Numbered from the stretch's first letter, positions 7,365 to 14,911 are shown. The stretch is DNA of 26,176 nt from a virus (IMGVR_UViG_3300027784_000478:1-26176); one strand, 5' to 3'. Notes: generated by a model not told the origin, from the letters alone. A program made the numbers and translations.

Positions 7365-7879
7365 AAACATTATTAACCATCATATTAATTTTATTCACGA
7401 TTTCATGTGTCGAAACGGTACAACCATTGGAAATTACAGACTGGGGTATCAAAATTGTACCCAGACTGACCGAAACTGTTGATGGTTACTATGTGTTACC
7501 TATTGATACAACGAGATTACAGACGTTACATAGATTGAGTGGTGAATTACGACAGGATGGTGGGATTCCTACCCATCGGGAAAAAATTGGATGGGAATCT
7601 TCTCATATGTGGGTCGTTGGAGATACACTTGGGTTTATTGTCAGACGAACAATTGACGCATTTGGGAATTGGTCTGTATTAGACACGTCGTATGTTGATT
7701 GGTTTGAGGGATATGAGGTTCCTACCATCAATTCTACGTCTATCACAAAAGACAGTGGTGAGTTTAACGTGATGATGGCTCCTATCCATCCGATGAGGGG
7801 TGATACAATGACCATCAGAACGTATATTTACAAGAATAATGAAGAAATTGACGATATAATCCAAATTATTTTACAATGA
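7361..7879 (+). CDS. Putative lipoprotein, unknown
   Basis: 172 residues from ATG 7361, which overlaps the nucleotidase stop as ATGA; an upstream in-frame ATG at 7334 would place nine residues before the signal peptide and is less likely. The N-terminus MKTLLTIILILFTISC looks like a lipoprotein signal peptide with Cys16 as the lipidated residue, though TISC is a loose lipobox. The mature part is beta-rich (GYYVLPIDTTRLQTL and DTMTIRTYIYKNN). No family was recognised. An envelope location is inferred; such proteins can block superinfection, but nothing here shows that. Confidence 0.72.
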   Translation: MKTLLTIILILFTISCVETVQPLEITDWGIKIVPRLTETVDGYYVLPIDTTRLQTLHRLSGELRQDGGIPTHREKIGWESSHMWVVGDTLGFIVRRTIDAFGNWSVLDTSYVDWFEGYEVPTINSTSITKDSGEFNVMMAPIHPMRGDTMTIRTYIYKNNEEIDDIIQIILQ

Positions 7880-8379
7880 GACAGAAAAACAACATAAGTT
7901 TAGTCGAACCTATTCCTATTAAGTACTTTGGTACACCGATAACGGATGAAACCTTCGAAAAACAAGACTGGGAACGAATTGAAGGTCAGGATTCACCATT
8001 TGACGATGATTTTGACGATGATTTTAGTGAATTTGACATAGAATTCAGTCCTGATCCGGATATTTTTGATGAAGACGACCCATTTGGTGATTTTGATGGA
8101 GAATTTGAGGATTTTCCGTTCGAACCTGAACCAAAATACCCAAATGAGGGTGAATGGGAGGATGAATATTACTTTTGGGTATTAAAATTACCAAGAGATT
8201 ACCCAACCGATAACTGTTTGACGTTAATTTCAACCACAAGTGACCATCATTTACCTGGATTCAAAAAGGGAGAGTATATTGTGGAACTTTATGGTGAAAA
8301 TGGACTTGGAATATGTCAATCAGAAGAACAAATCGAAATATTATATAAAGCAATCACTGGTGAAAGTATTTATGATTGA
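7876..8379 (+). CDS. Highly acidic protein with D/E/F-rich repeats
   Basis: 167 residues, beginning within ATGA of the previous gene's stop. Residues about 38-95 form a low-complexity acidic stretch with the repeated unit FDDDFDDDFSEFDIEF and further D-P-D, F-G-D-F-D-G-E-F units. This is followed by a compact C-terminal domain (YYFWVLKLPRDYPTD to ITGESIYD). Such an acidic, aromatic surface could mimic DNA, as phage anti-restriction proteins do, or simply be a disordered linker; this is inference. No membrane segment. It ends the unit, with a terminator 25 bases on. Confidence 0.72.
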   Translation: MRQKNNISLVEPIPIKYFGTPITDETFEKQDWERIEGQDSPFDDDFDDDFSEFDIEFSPDPDIFDEDDPFGDFDGEFEDFPFEPEPKYPNEGEWEDEYYFWVLKLPRDYPTDNCLTLISTTSDHHLPGFKKGEYIVELYGENGLGICQSEEQIEILYKAITGESIYD

Positions 8380-8403
8380 TATTTAACTATTTGAGTTAGG
8401 GTT

Positions 8404-8440
8404 ATGGGGTAGAATTTGACCGTTCTATCCCATTTTTTTT
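8404..8440 (+). terminator. Intrinsic terminator
   Basis: An 11-bp stem, atggggtagaa (8404-8414) with ttctatcccat (8423-8433), one G-T pair, loop of eight, then T-rich sequence 8433-8440. It ends the unit begun at the promoter at 6332. Confidence 0.88.
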
Positions 8441-8501
8441 GTTTTTTAGATAACACAGTACTTATAACCATACAAACAACACACAAAATTAAAGAAATAT
8501 T

Positions 8502-8693
8502 ATGAAAGTTGCATATCAAGAAAAAATCCTGTCAAATTTTGACGCCATCGAGAAACGAACTAATCTTTTGAGAGAAGTTGCTGGTGGAAAACGACCAGAT
8601 ATTAGTGCTGACCAAGCTATAAAGATATTAGGTGAAATTGACCATCTTTTGGAACAATCACGTAATATGGTTGAATTGGTACAGACTCGATAA
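8502..8693 (+). CDS. Small helical protein, unknown
   Basis: 63 residues, MKVAYQEKILSNFDAIEKRT to MVELVQTR. The heptad-like spacing of leucine and isoleucine (DQAIKILGEIDHLLEQSRNMVELV) predicts two amphipathic helices, perhaps a helical hairpin that dimerises. No family was recognised. It lies after the terminator at 8404 and immediately before the membrane coiled-coil protein at 8709, with a 15-base gap, so they may form one unit. No promoter of the TTGAC type was found in the 60 bases ahead of it. Confidence 0.7.
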   Translation: MKVAYQEKILSNFDAIEKRTNLLREVAGGKRPDISADQAIKILGEIDHLLEQSRNMVELVQTR

Positions 8694-8708
8694 AATCTTA
8701 CCTATGAT

Positions 8709-10052
8709 ATGACAATTAGAACTCTATTAATCGGACTTGCCGCGTTATCCATAGCGGGTTGTTCTGCTTACTTCTCTATAATAGGTCTGTCGACTTTATT
8801 TGCGGGAGCAAGTATCGCAATTATGGTTATGGCCGCCTCAATGGAGTTCTCCAAACTTGTCACTGCGTCATTCCTTTATATGTATTGGGAGAAGTTGGGA
8901 AAGGTTATGAAGATCTATCTTACAACCGCACTTCTCGTACTTGTTATCATTACGTCAATGGGTATCTATGGATTTCTCACGGCAGCTTTCCAAAGTACAT
9001 CACAAGAGTTGGAGATTATAAACCGACAGGTACAAAATGTAGAACTGAGGAAGGAGAGATTTGAGGAACAAATCCAATTGGACAGACGTGATCGTGAGGT
9101 TATGAATGAATCAGTCACACAACTAACGGAAGGTTTGGCAACTGGTAATGTCATTCAGTATGTCGACCCAGAATCCGGACAATTGGTTACAACAACTTCT
9201 GGAGCCCAACGAAACATCTTACGTGACCAACTCGAACGAGCTCAGACAGAACGTGACAGATTGTCTAATAGAATAGAAGCATACACCGATTCCGTTACCA
9301 CACTTGACATGAGAATTTTGGACATGAGAAGTGATACAGACTTAGCAACTGAACTTGGGCCACTACAATTTGTGGCTGAAGTGTTGGATGTACCAATGGT
9401 TCAAGTTGTCAATATACTCGCCATTCTTATTATGTTTTCATTCGACCCATTAGCTATCGCCTTGGTTATCGCATTCAATATGTCAATTTACTTCCACAAT
9501 AAAGATAAGTTTGATGAATTACTTGAAGGTAAGTCCAACGATGATACTAAAGTAGAAGATAGAGTGGTAGAAACAACCCGTGACGTGGACTTATCTGATT
9601 CCGTCGATACGGAGAAAGAGTTGAAGGAACGTTATGATATATTATCCACAAAGATTAGAAAAGATTCCAAGACCGAAGATTTGTATTCAGAAAATGAACC
9701 CATCAAAATTGATGATGTACCAGAGGTTGATGACACTCCAGAAGTCGTCGAACCGAAACGTGACGTGAAAACAATATTAGATAACCTAACTCGTAAAGAG
9801 ACACCCGTTAAATATGAACGTGGTGGGAAACAGGTCGGATACGATAGATCGAAAAATGGTAGAGTCGACCAATGGACAAGTTCGGACTTGTATAGAAAAT
9901 ACAGAGGACACCATCCATATTATATGAAGACAGATTTCAATTGGAATGATTTGGATTCTTGGGTGAGTGATCAAGCCGCCGTCAATTACTGGATTACTAA
10001 TGTTAAATCCAATAATAAATACCCAACGGATTTTTCTTCAAAAACTTATTAA
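8709..10052 (+). CDS. Large-phage membrane protein with central coiled coil
   Basis: 447 residues. Hydrophobic segments lie at about 5-25 and 30-55 (STLFAGASIAIMVMAASMEF), 68-95 (IYLTTALLVLVIITSMGIYG) and 227-255 (VNILAILIMFSFDPLAIALV). A coiled-coil region rich in E, R and Q fills about 97-215 between the third and fourth. The C-terminal 190 residues are polar and partly disordered with acidic patches, ending in a compact basic domain (GRVDQWTSSDLYRKY). Related proteins, with the same SIxGLxxxFAGA and DPLAIALVIAFN features, are common in large marine phages as far as I recall, with no assigned function. The N-terminus ends in GCS and could pass for a lipobox, but the helix continues beyond it. 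Confidence 0.75.
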   Translation: MTIRTLLIGLAALSIAGCSAYFSIIGLSTLFAGASIAIMVMAASMEFSKLVTASFLYMYWEKLGKVMKIYLTTALLVLVIITSMGIYGFLTAAFQSTSQELEIINRQVQNVELRKERFEEQIQLDRRDREVMNESVTQLTEGLATGNVIQYVDPESGQLVTTTSGAQRNILRDQLERAQTERDRLSNRIEAYTDSVTTLDMRILDMRSDTDLATELGPLQFVAEVLDVPMVQVVNILAILIMFSFDPLAIALVIAFNMSIYFHNKDKFDELLEGKSNDDTKVEDRVVETTRDVDLSDSVDTEKELKERYDILSTKIRKDSKTEDLYSENEPIKIDDVPEVDDTPEVVEPKRDVKTILDNLTRKETPVKYERGGKQVGYDRSKNGRVDQWTSSDLYRKYRGHHPYYMKTDFNWNDLDSWVSDQAAVNYWITNVKSNNKYPTDFSSKTY

Positions 10053-10058
10053 AATTAC

Positions 10059-10087
10059 TTGACATTACTTACAATATTTAGTATATT
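10059..10087 (+). promoter_or_regulatory. Promoter of thyA, TTGACA-17-TATATT
   Basis: TTGACA 10059-10064, exactly 17 bases, TATATT 10082-10087 followed by A. It lies in the 66-base gap ahead of thymidylate synthase and fits the family seen at 1827, 5338, 5811, 6332 and 13198. Confidence 0.72.
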
Positions 10088-10118
10088 ATTATATAGATAT
10101 AATAATGTATAAAAACAT

Positions 10119-11138
10119 ATGAATAATTTAGATAGACAATATCTTAAAATCTTAAAGGACATAATTGAAAATGGGTATACGGACTCGAATAGAACTGGTG
10201 TTGATACACGTTTTGTACTTGGTAGGGAAATTAAACACAACATGTCCGAAGGATTTCCAATCCTCACAACAAAACGAATACCATTCCGAACTGTAACAAA
10301 GGAGTTACTTTGGTTTATCAGTGGTTCAACGGATATTCGAGATTTGTGGAAACGGAATGTTCATATTTGGGATGGTGATTGGTATAAGAACTATTCACAA
10401 TCTTGTAGTGATCCATATCCATTAGAGAAAATGATCGAATTCGCGGTAAAAAACGAACCATACGTCCACCCATCCATTTGGGATTTGGGGCCAATCTACG
10501 GTCGCCAATGGAGAAAATGGAATAGTGATGGTGACACTGATGGGATAGATCAATTGACAAACGCAATTGAAATGTTACAAAACAATCCAACATCACGACG
10601 AATCATGGTGAACGCATGGAACGTTGGTGATTTGGATAAAATGACGTTACCACCATGTCATTATGGGTTTGAATTACATACACGACCACTGTCAGTCGAT
10701 GAACGAGTTCATATTTGGTTCCACAAAAAGAAACCAAACCGAGATGTAGTCGATCATTTTGACGAAGAATTGACAACCGAAGAACAACACACATATTTAG
10801 ATGAACGATATATTCCAAGACGGGGTTTAACTCTTATATGGAATCAGAGATCGGCCGACTTTCCACTTGGAGTTCCATTTAACATCACATCATACGGAGT
10901 GTTATTGATGATGATTTGTGATGAAGTTAAAATGGTTCCAGATCAGTTGATTGGTCGTTTCGGAAACTGTCACATTTATGAAAATCAAATTGACGGTGTG
11001 AAAGAACAATTGAATCGAGATCCAAGAGAACTTCCAACACTTCACGTAAGAGATGGTATATATTCGGGTGGTGATGGTGACTTTATACTTAAAAATTACA
11101 ATCCACATCCAACCATTAAATTTCCATTGACAAACTAA
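10119..11138 (+). CDS. thyA: Thymidylate synthase (folate-dependent, ThyA type)
   Basis: Converts dUMP and methylene-tetrahydrofolate to dTMP. Visible features: R25 in DSNRTG, the catalytic cysteine C180 in LPPCHYGFEL, the SRRIMVNAWN phosphate-binding segment with R160 and R161, NQRSADFPLGVPFNI with D247 and N255, and HIYENQ with H285 and Y287. At 339 residues it is about 75 longer than the E. coli enzyme. Much of the extra length is an insertion at about 188-236 between the cysteine strand and the QRS strand, charged and loop-like (HKKKPNRDVVDHFDEELTTE). Phage ThyA is common and supplies dTMP for replication. It starts 31 bases after the promoter's -10 box, with no Shine-Dalgarno. Confidence 0.96.
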   Translation: MNNLDRQYLKILKDIIENGYTDSNRTGVDTRFVLGREIKHNMSEGFPILTTKRIPFRTVTKELLWFISGSTDIRDLWKRNVHIWDGDWYKNYSQSCSDPYPLEKMIEFAVKNEPYVHPSIWDLGPIYGRQWRKWNSDGDTDGIDQLTNAIEMLQNNPTSRRIMVNAWNVGDLDKMTLPPCHYGFELHTRPLSVDERVHIWFHKKKPNRDVVDHFDEELTTEEQHTYLDERYIPRRGLTLIWNQRSADFPLGVPFNITSYGVLLMMICDEVKMVPDQLIGRFGNCHIYENQIDGVKEQLNRDPRELPTLHVRDGIYSGGDGDFILKNYNPHPTIKFPLTN

Positions 11139-11293
11139 TGATTAAATTATTTGGACTTAAATATGTAAGGGTTTTGAGATATGACCGGACACACAAAAAA
11201 TCATTAAAATTATATAAAGATCGTAAAGGAAACTTATGGTCTGGATATAACAAATATATTGTAGAATTATTTCAGAAAAATCCAAACTTCTAA
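11138..11293 (+). CDS. Small basic protein, unknown
   Basis: 51 residues, MIKLFGLKYVRVLRYDRTHK to LFQKNPNF, strongly basic. It begins in the TAATG that ends thyA, so translation is probably coupled, and stops two bases before the next ATG. No family was recognised. The alternating charged and hydrophobic pattern (SLKLYKDRKGNLWSGYNKY) suggests a small beta-fold of the kind that binds nucleic acid, but this is only a guess. Confidence 0.6.
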   Translation: MIKLFGLKYVRVLRYDRTHKKSLKLYKDRKGNLWSGYNKYIVELFQKNPNF

Positions 11294-11295
11294 TT

Positions 11296-11949
11296 ATGAG
11301 TGATGATCCATTCAATATCGACAAACGAATGACACGTAAAGGATTTGAAGAACAATATCACGTTTCCTTCGATCCGGCCAGTCCTTATCAAGATTCTATG
11401 AGTATCACGAAGACAGTTCGAAATCGGATAAACTTACCTGAAATATATTCAGAGGTAAAGGTTTCAAGAGATTTATTCCGTCACAGCGACCACATAGATG
11501 ATTCAAAACAAATAGTTGAACGATGTAAGAGGGATATAGTTGAGTCGATGATTTCTAAACTAATAGAAATGGGGATCGTCCGGATCGTTAACATGACCGA
11601 GAACGTTTTGAGAAAACATAAAGAAATCGGAAATTTGACACCAAAGGAACAAGGAATTTTAGATGAATATGAAATACATGGCACTATAACATTAATTGGA
11701 TTTTTAGATATTGACAATATAGATCACGGTTATACTTACGATGATTTTAACAGTATAGATAAACTTAACCCAGAATGGAAATACAACATTGATGAAGAAG
11801 ATGCAAGCTTTATATGGAAATTATTACCACCACGAATAAATGGAATTGATGATTCCAAACATCCATTACAACCTGGATGGATGGGGTCATTACCACGTGG
11901 AAAGGATACTCACATTATAGAAAAAGTTAAACGAATATTAAACAAATAA
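11296..11949 (+). CDS. Unknown conserved-looking phage protein
   Basis: 217 residues, soluble, with no signal peptide or membrane segment. The first third is polar (FNIDKRMTRKGFEEQYHVSF). The middle holds helices (VERCKRDIVESMISKLIEMG, about 75-94) followed by a likely strand (THGTITLIGFLDID-like), and the end is charged. The tail contains KHPLQPGWMGSLPRGKD. No family was recognised. The size and position between thyA and peptide deformylase suggest a middle gene. The leader is AT-rich without Shine-Dalgarno. Confidence 0.75.
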   Translation: MSDDPFNIDKRMTRKGFEEQYHVSFDPASPYQDSMSITKTVRNRINLPEIYSEVKVSRDLFRHSDHIDDSKQIVERCKRDIVESMISKLIEMGIVRIVNMTENVLRKHKEIGNLTPKEQGILDEYEIHGTITLIGFLDIDNIDHGYTYDDFNSIDKLNPEWKYNIDEEDASFIWKLLPPRINGIDDSKHPLQPGWMGSLPRGKDTHIIEKVKRILNK

Positions 11950-11960
11950 AGTTATAACAT

Positions 11961-12680
11961 ATGAATGAAGAAATAGTAGAAATAGAAGAAGACCAAGAAC
12001 AACTACAATATTTGTCGGCCGAATTGGTAGACTCAATAGAACCAAAGGATATCATTACGGATGTAAATGCATTGTCTGAACGTAGAGAAATTCAAGAGAT
12101 GAATGACGAAGACATTACCATTACATCCGCTGAACTCTTTAGGACATTAGTTGAGGCAGGTGGTCTTGGATTGGCAACTACACAAATTGGTAATCCATAT
12201 CGAGCGTGTATTGTCAATGTAAAAGAACCATTAGTCTTAATCAATCCACGAGTTGTAAAATTCGGAACGGTAGACGAGAACGAAAACAACGGAAAAAGAG
12301 TTATATACCGTGAATCATGTCTCTCAATTCCGAAGACTATGAAAAAACCAAAAAAGACGGTTAGGTTTACACATGTGACAGTTCAGACCGATAATCTTGG
12401 AGTCGTTGAGTTCAAACCAGACAATACTAATTGGAGAAGTCAACAAGATATGTACGAGGATGAGGGTCTGTTAGAATCAATCGTAGTCCAACATGAGATT
12501 AACCACTTGGATGGTATACTCATTACAGATCCAAAGATTCGTTACAACAAACAAGTTACAGTAAATAAAACAGGACGAAATGAAAAGGTAATGGTAATGA
12601 ATCCAGAAAACCAAGAAATTTCGTACATGAAGTATAAGCACGCACAACCATTATTGGAGTTAGGATATGAAATCGTTTAA
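11961..12680 (+). CDS. def: Peptide deformylase
   Basis: Removes the formyl group from the N-terminal methionine of new proteins in the cytoplasm. All three family motifs are present in order: GGLGLATTQIG (residues 67-77; GxGLAAxQ in hosts), ESCLS with metal ligand C120 (118-122; EGCLS in hosts), and the metal site HEINH (178-182) with H178, E179 and H182. At 239 residues it is longer than the 150-190 of usual enzymes, with an acidic N-terminal extension of about 50 residues, an insert before HEINH and a C-terminal tail of about 45. Phage deformylases are known in cyanophages and other large phages. The next gene overlaps its 3' end by 14 bases. Confidence 0.92.
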   Translation: MNEEIVEIEEDQEQLQYLSAELVDSIEPKDIITDVNALSERREIQEMNDEDITITSAELFRTLVEAGGLGLATTQIGNPYRACIVNVKEPLVLINPRVVKFGTVDENENNGKRVIYRESCLSIPKTMKKPKKTVRFTHVTVQTDNLGVVEFKPDNTNWRSQQDMYEDEGLLESIVVQHEINHLDGILITDPKIRYNKQVTVNKTGRNEKVMVMNPENQEISYMKYKHAQPLLELGYEIV

Positions 12681-12936
12681 AGAATACAAATCAAAAATTA
12701 CTTGGGAAACAGAAGATCCGTTAATTAGGGAAGCATCTAAAATTCAGTTAGAGGTTCCATCAGATTTGGACATTCACGAATTTAAAATTATGTGTATCCG
12801 ATTAGCATCTGCTATTGGTTATCATGAAAAATCTATAAAACGAGCATTTGGTGATACGAGTGAGTCACCATCAACGAGAGAACTTTCATTAGAAAATCTT
12901 ATAAAAACAATAAAAACTAATAATAATGGCGAATAA
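12667..12936 (+). CDS. Small protein, unknown
   Basis: 89 residues, MKSFKEYKSKITWETEDPLI to KTIKTNNNGE. It is alpha-helical by composition (a patch EFKIMCIRLASAIGYHEKSIKRA at about 38-60) and is overlapped at both ends: 14 bases by the deformylase and 11 bases by the next gene. No family was recognised; it is not GroES. The chain of overlaps suggests a translationally coupled set of small proteins with the deformylase. Confidence 0.7.
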   Translation: MKSFKEYKSKITWETEDPLIREASKIQLEVPSDLDIHEFKIMCIRLASAIGYHEKSIKRAFGDTSESPSTRELSLENLIKTIKTNNNGE

Positions 12937-13201
12937 AAAGGATATAACGTTTCTATATAATAAAATTACAAATCTTGAAATAATTGTCGAAACGTTATAT
13001 GAATTGATGGTTGAAAACGGAATGACCACTCAGGAAGACTTTGACGACCGTATTAAAGTCAATATTGAATTAGTTCAGAAGGAAATGAATAAGATATTAA
13101 AGGACATTGATAAATCACCCGATAAATCTGATTCAAACCCTGATGAATCAAAAACGGAAGGGTTAAATCCATTATACTGGGGTAAGCAAGGGGAAGCTTG
13201 A
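12926..13201 (+). CDS. Small coiled-coil-like protein, unknown
   Basis: 91 residues. The first 60 are helical with heptad-like hydrophobics (ITNLEIIVETLYELMVENGM), probably a short coiled coil, followed by a polar, disordered tail (KSPDKSDSNPDESKTEGL) ending PLYWGKQGEA. No family was recognised. Its stop codon TGA at 13199-13201 lies inside the TTGACT box of the promoter for the next gene, an economical overlap of coding and control sequence. Confidence 0.7.
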   Translation: MANKKDITFLYNKITNLEIIVETLYELMVENGMTTQEDFDDRIKVNIELVQKEMNKILKDIDKSPDKSDSNPDESKTEGLNPLYWGKQGEA

Positions 13202-13226
13202 CTTTCAAGTAAAAAATTTGTATATT
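13198..13226 (+). promoter_or_regulatory. Promoter, TTGACT-17-TATATT, overlapping a stop codon
   Basis: TTGACT 13198-13203, exactly 17 bases, TATATT 13221-13226 followed by A. The TGA stop of the upstream gene is part of TTGACT. It drives the lysozyme-like gene at 13261 and probably the two genes after it, including the late sigma factor. Confidence 0.72.
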
Positions 13227-13260
13227 ACATACTTATTACCTCAACAAACCTAAAATTTGT

Positions 13261-13866
13261 ATGAAAATTCAATATGTATGGTTAATCCAATTTGGATTTA
13301 TACTTTTATTACTGTTAACTGGATTAAAATACTCAAATTCAGTCGAATCTTCTGAATTTATTGTGGATGAAGTTGAAATTGAAATACTTGATGAAATCAA
13401 ACCAACTATTACAAAGGAACTTGAAGACTTTCTAAATGATGTAGGGTTTAGAGAATCAGGTAACAGATATGGTGTTGTAAATTCTTACGGATATTTGGGT
13501 AAATTCCAATTTTCACCACATTTACTTCGTAGACTTGGATTTACGGTAACTCGTGAGGAATTCTTGTCGAGTCCAGAGTTACAAGAGGAAGCAATGATTA
13601 CTCTCTTAAATCATAACAAGCATGTATTGAGACGAGTAATTGAATTATTTGATGGTCAAACATTTGATGAACTAATATATGGAGTAGATAGTTGTTATAT
13701 TGAAACTTACACCGTCACAGAGAGTGGAATTTTGGCCGCAGCTCATTTAATAGGGCCTTATAGGACACGGTTATTTTTGGAACAACGAATTGTATCTCGT
13801 GATGGCTATGGTACTACGGTTACAGAATATCTATACTCATTCAGTGGGTATAACTTAAATTTATAA
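13261..13866 (+). CDS. Membrane-anchored lysozyme-like (transglycosylase-type) protein
   Basis: 201 residues. The N-terminal hydrophobic stretch, about 7-22 (WLIQFGFILLLLLTGL), is a signal anchor. It is followed by a short acidic linker (IVDEVEIEILDEIKPT) and a lysozyme-like domain starting FRESGNRYGVVNSYGYLGKF (63-82). The catalytic glutamate is E65 in ESG, and GKFQF corresponds to the second conserved segment. A later AAHLIGPYRTRLFLEQ segment matches the end of the fold. It probably cuts peptidoglycan, either for host lysis (signal-anchor-release style) or at the cell wall. It sits just after the promoter at 13198. Confidence 0.78.
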   Translation: MKIQYVWLIQFGFILLLLLTGLKYSNSVESSEFIVDEVEIEILDEIKPTITKELEDFLNDVGFRESGNRYGVVNSYGYLGKFQFSPHLLRRLGFTVTREEFLSSPELQEEAMITLLNHNKHVLRRVIELFDGQTFDELIYGVDSCYIETYTVTESGILAAAHLIGPYRTRLFLEQRIVSRDGYGTTVTEYLYSFSGYNLNL

Positions 13867-13878
13867 AATAATATTTTC

Positions 13879-14166
13879 ATGATTGTTGAAATTCTATTCA
13901 TACTTGGGTTTATACTATCCATTTCTCTAAACATTTTTCTATTCATAGCCTTACGTCGAGCATTATCTAAAATAGAGGGTTTCGAAGAAAAAATACTCCA
14001 ATCGAATATGATGTTACATAATATGCAGTCTGCAATGAGAGAGATTGACGAACGTGGTATGTTCGAAAAGGACGATATGGTTGGGAGTATATTTGACCAA
14101 TTACATACACTAATTAAATTTTATTCTAAACTTATAATCACACAGAATGCCGAAGAAAAAAAGTAA
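13879..14166 (+). CDS. Membrane protein with helical tail
   Basis: 95 residues. One membrane segment at about 3-26 (VEILFILGFILSISLNIFLF) is followed by a helical tail, about 30-90, with the sequence MREIDERGMFEKDDMVGSIF. I recall this phrase as recurrent in hypothetical proteins of marine T4-like phages, usually close to the late sigma factor gene as here. It overlaps that gene by 20 bases. Function unknown. The cytoplasmic tail could be a coiled coil. Confidence 0.72.
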   Translation: MIVEILFILGFILSISLNIFLFIALRRALSKIEGFEEKILQSNMMLHNMQSAMREIDERGMFEKDDMVGSIFDQLHTLIKFYSKLIITQNAEEKK

Positions 14167-14857
14167 AAGATATTTCACCGAAGACACTGACGCCGCAATA
14201 GCAAGGTATAACGCGACTGACAACCCGAAGGAGAAAAATCGAATTTACAAAGAAGATTTACAGTATGCTTTTGAAAAATTGGCAGAAAATGTTTATCACA
14301 CATTCGACTACCCATATGTCGAAAATGATCCAGAAGATGCAAAAGCAGCTTTAGTTTCATTATTTATTGAGAAAATTCATATGATTGATGGATCAAAGGG
14401 TAAGGGATATTCATACCTAACGGTGACAGGTCGAAACTTTCTTATGATGGATTCAATGAAGAACTATAAAAAGATTAAACGAATAAAGGGTATAGACGAT
14501 ATGCCTCCATCTTGGGATGTCGAGAATGACTTTGAAGAAACTGAACTTGGTGATGACTACAGTGAATTAAAGGAACTCACGTTACGATTTTGGGAAGATA
14601 ATTTGACATCCATATTTACAAAACGTAGAGATATACAAATCGCAGATGCTATTCTTGAACTCCTACGACGAGCTCATTATATTGAAGACTTTAACAAAAA
14701 ACATCTATATATTCTCATTCGAGAAATGACTGGAGTTAAAACACATTATATAACAAAAGTTGTCAATACGATGAAATCATATCAAGTAAAAATAATGAAT
14801 GATTTCTTCGAACACGGTGATATTCAAGAGACAGGTAAGACCACGTTTTGGAGTTAA
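14147..14857 (+). CDS. 55: T4 gp55-type late transcription sigma factor
   Basis: 236 residues. The segment YNATDNPKEKNRIYKEDL (about 24-41), then FEKLAENVYHTF, a conserved SLFIEKIHMIDGSKGKGYSY, and NFLMMDSMKNYKKIKR follow the layout of gp55 proteins: a short sigma-family region 2 (core binding and -10 recognition) without the usual regions 3 and 4. T4 gp55 is 185 residues; this one has an extra C-terminal helical part. It directs RNA polymerase to late promoters with a TATAAATA box. The structural genes follow it, with an octamer of that sequence at 14895. It overlaps the upstream gene by 20 bases. Confidence 0.86.
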   Translation: MPKKKSKRYFTEDTDAAIARYNATDNPKEKNRIYKEDLQYAFEKLAENVYHTFDYPYVENDPEDAKAALVSLFIEKIHMIDGSKGKGYSYLTVTGRNFLMMDSMKNYKKIKRIKGIDDMPPSWDVENDFEETELGDDYSELKELTLRFWEDNLTSIFTKRRDIQIADAILELLRRAHYIEDFNKKHLYILIREMTGVKTHYITKVVNTMKSYQVKIMNDFFEHGDIQETGKTTFWS

Positions 14858-14879
14858 ATATGAAAATATAATATATGTA

Positions 14880-14902
14880 TATTTATAGTTAAACTATAAA
14901 TA
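14880..14902 (+). promoter_or_regulatory. Inverted repeat with divergent TATAAATA late-promoter boxes
   Basis: Arms of 11 bp, tatttatagtt (14880-14890) and aactataaata (14892-14902), with one central base A14891: a perfect inverted repeat. The + strand holds TATAAATA (14895-14902), the T4 late consensus, 9 bases before ATG 14912. The - strand holds the same octamer (14880-14887). It separates the late sigma gene from the structural block. The closeness to the ATG would give an almost leaderless message. Confidence 0.6.
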
Positions 14903-14911
14903 CGCTATATT

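Noticed and set aside
7981-8130. DNA-level tandem repeat array or CRISPR in the acidic gene
   Set aside because: The repeats are short, imperfect and in frame with D/E/F codons; no spacer pattern exists. No CRISPR array was seen anywhere in the window.
8709-8768. Lipoprotein signal (AGCS) at the start of the membrane coiled-coil protein
   Set aside because: The hydrophobic region continues straight through the cysteine into further helices, which is not lipoprotein-like.
12667-12936. Small gene after the deformylase as a possible groES
   Set aside because: Similar in length to GroES but has no mobile loop or beta-barrel pattern and is predicted helical.
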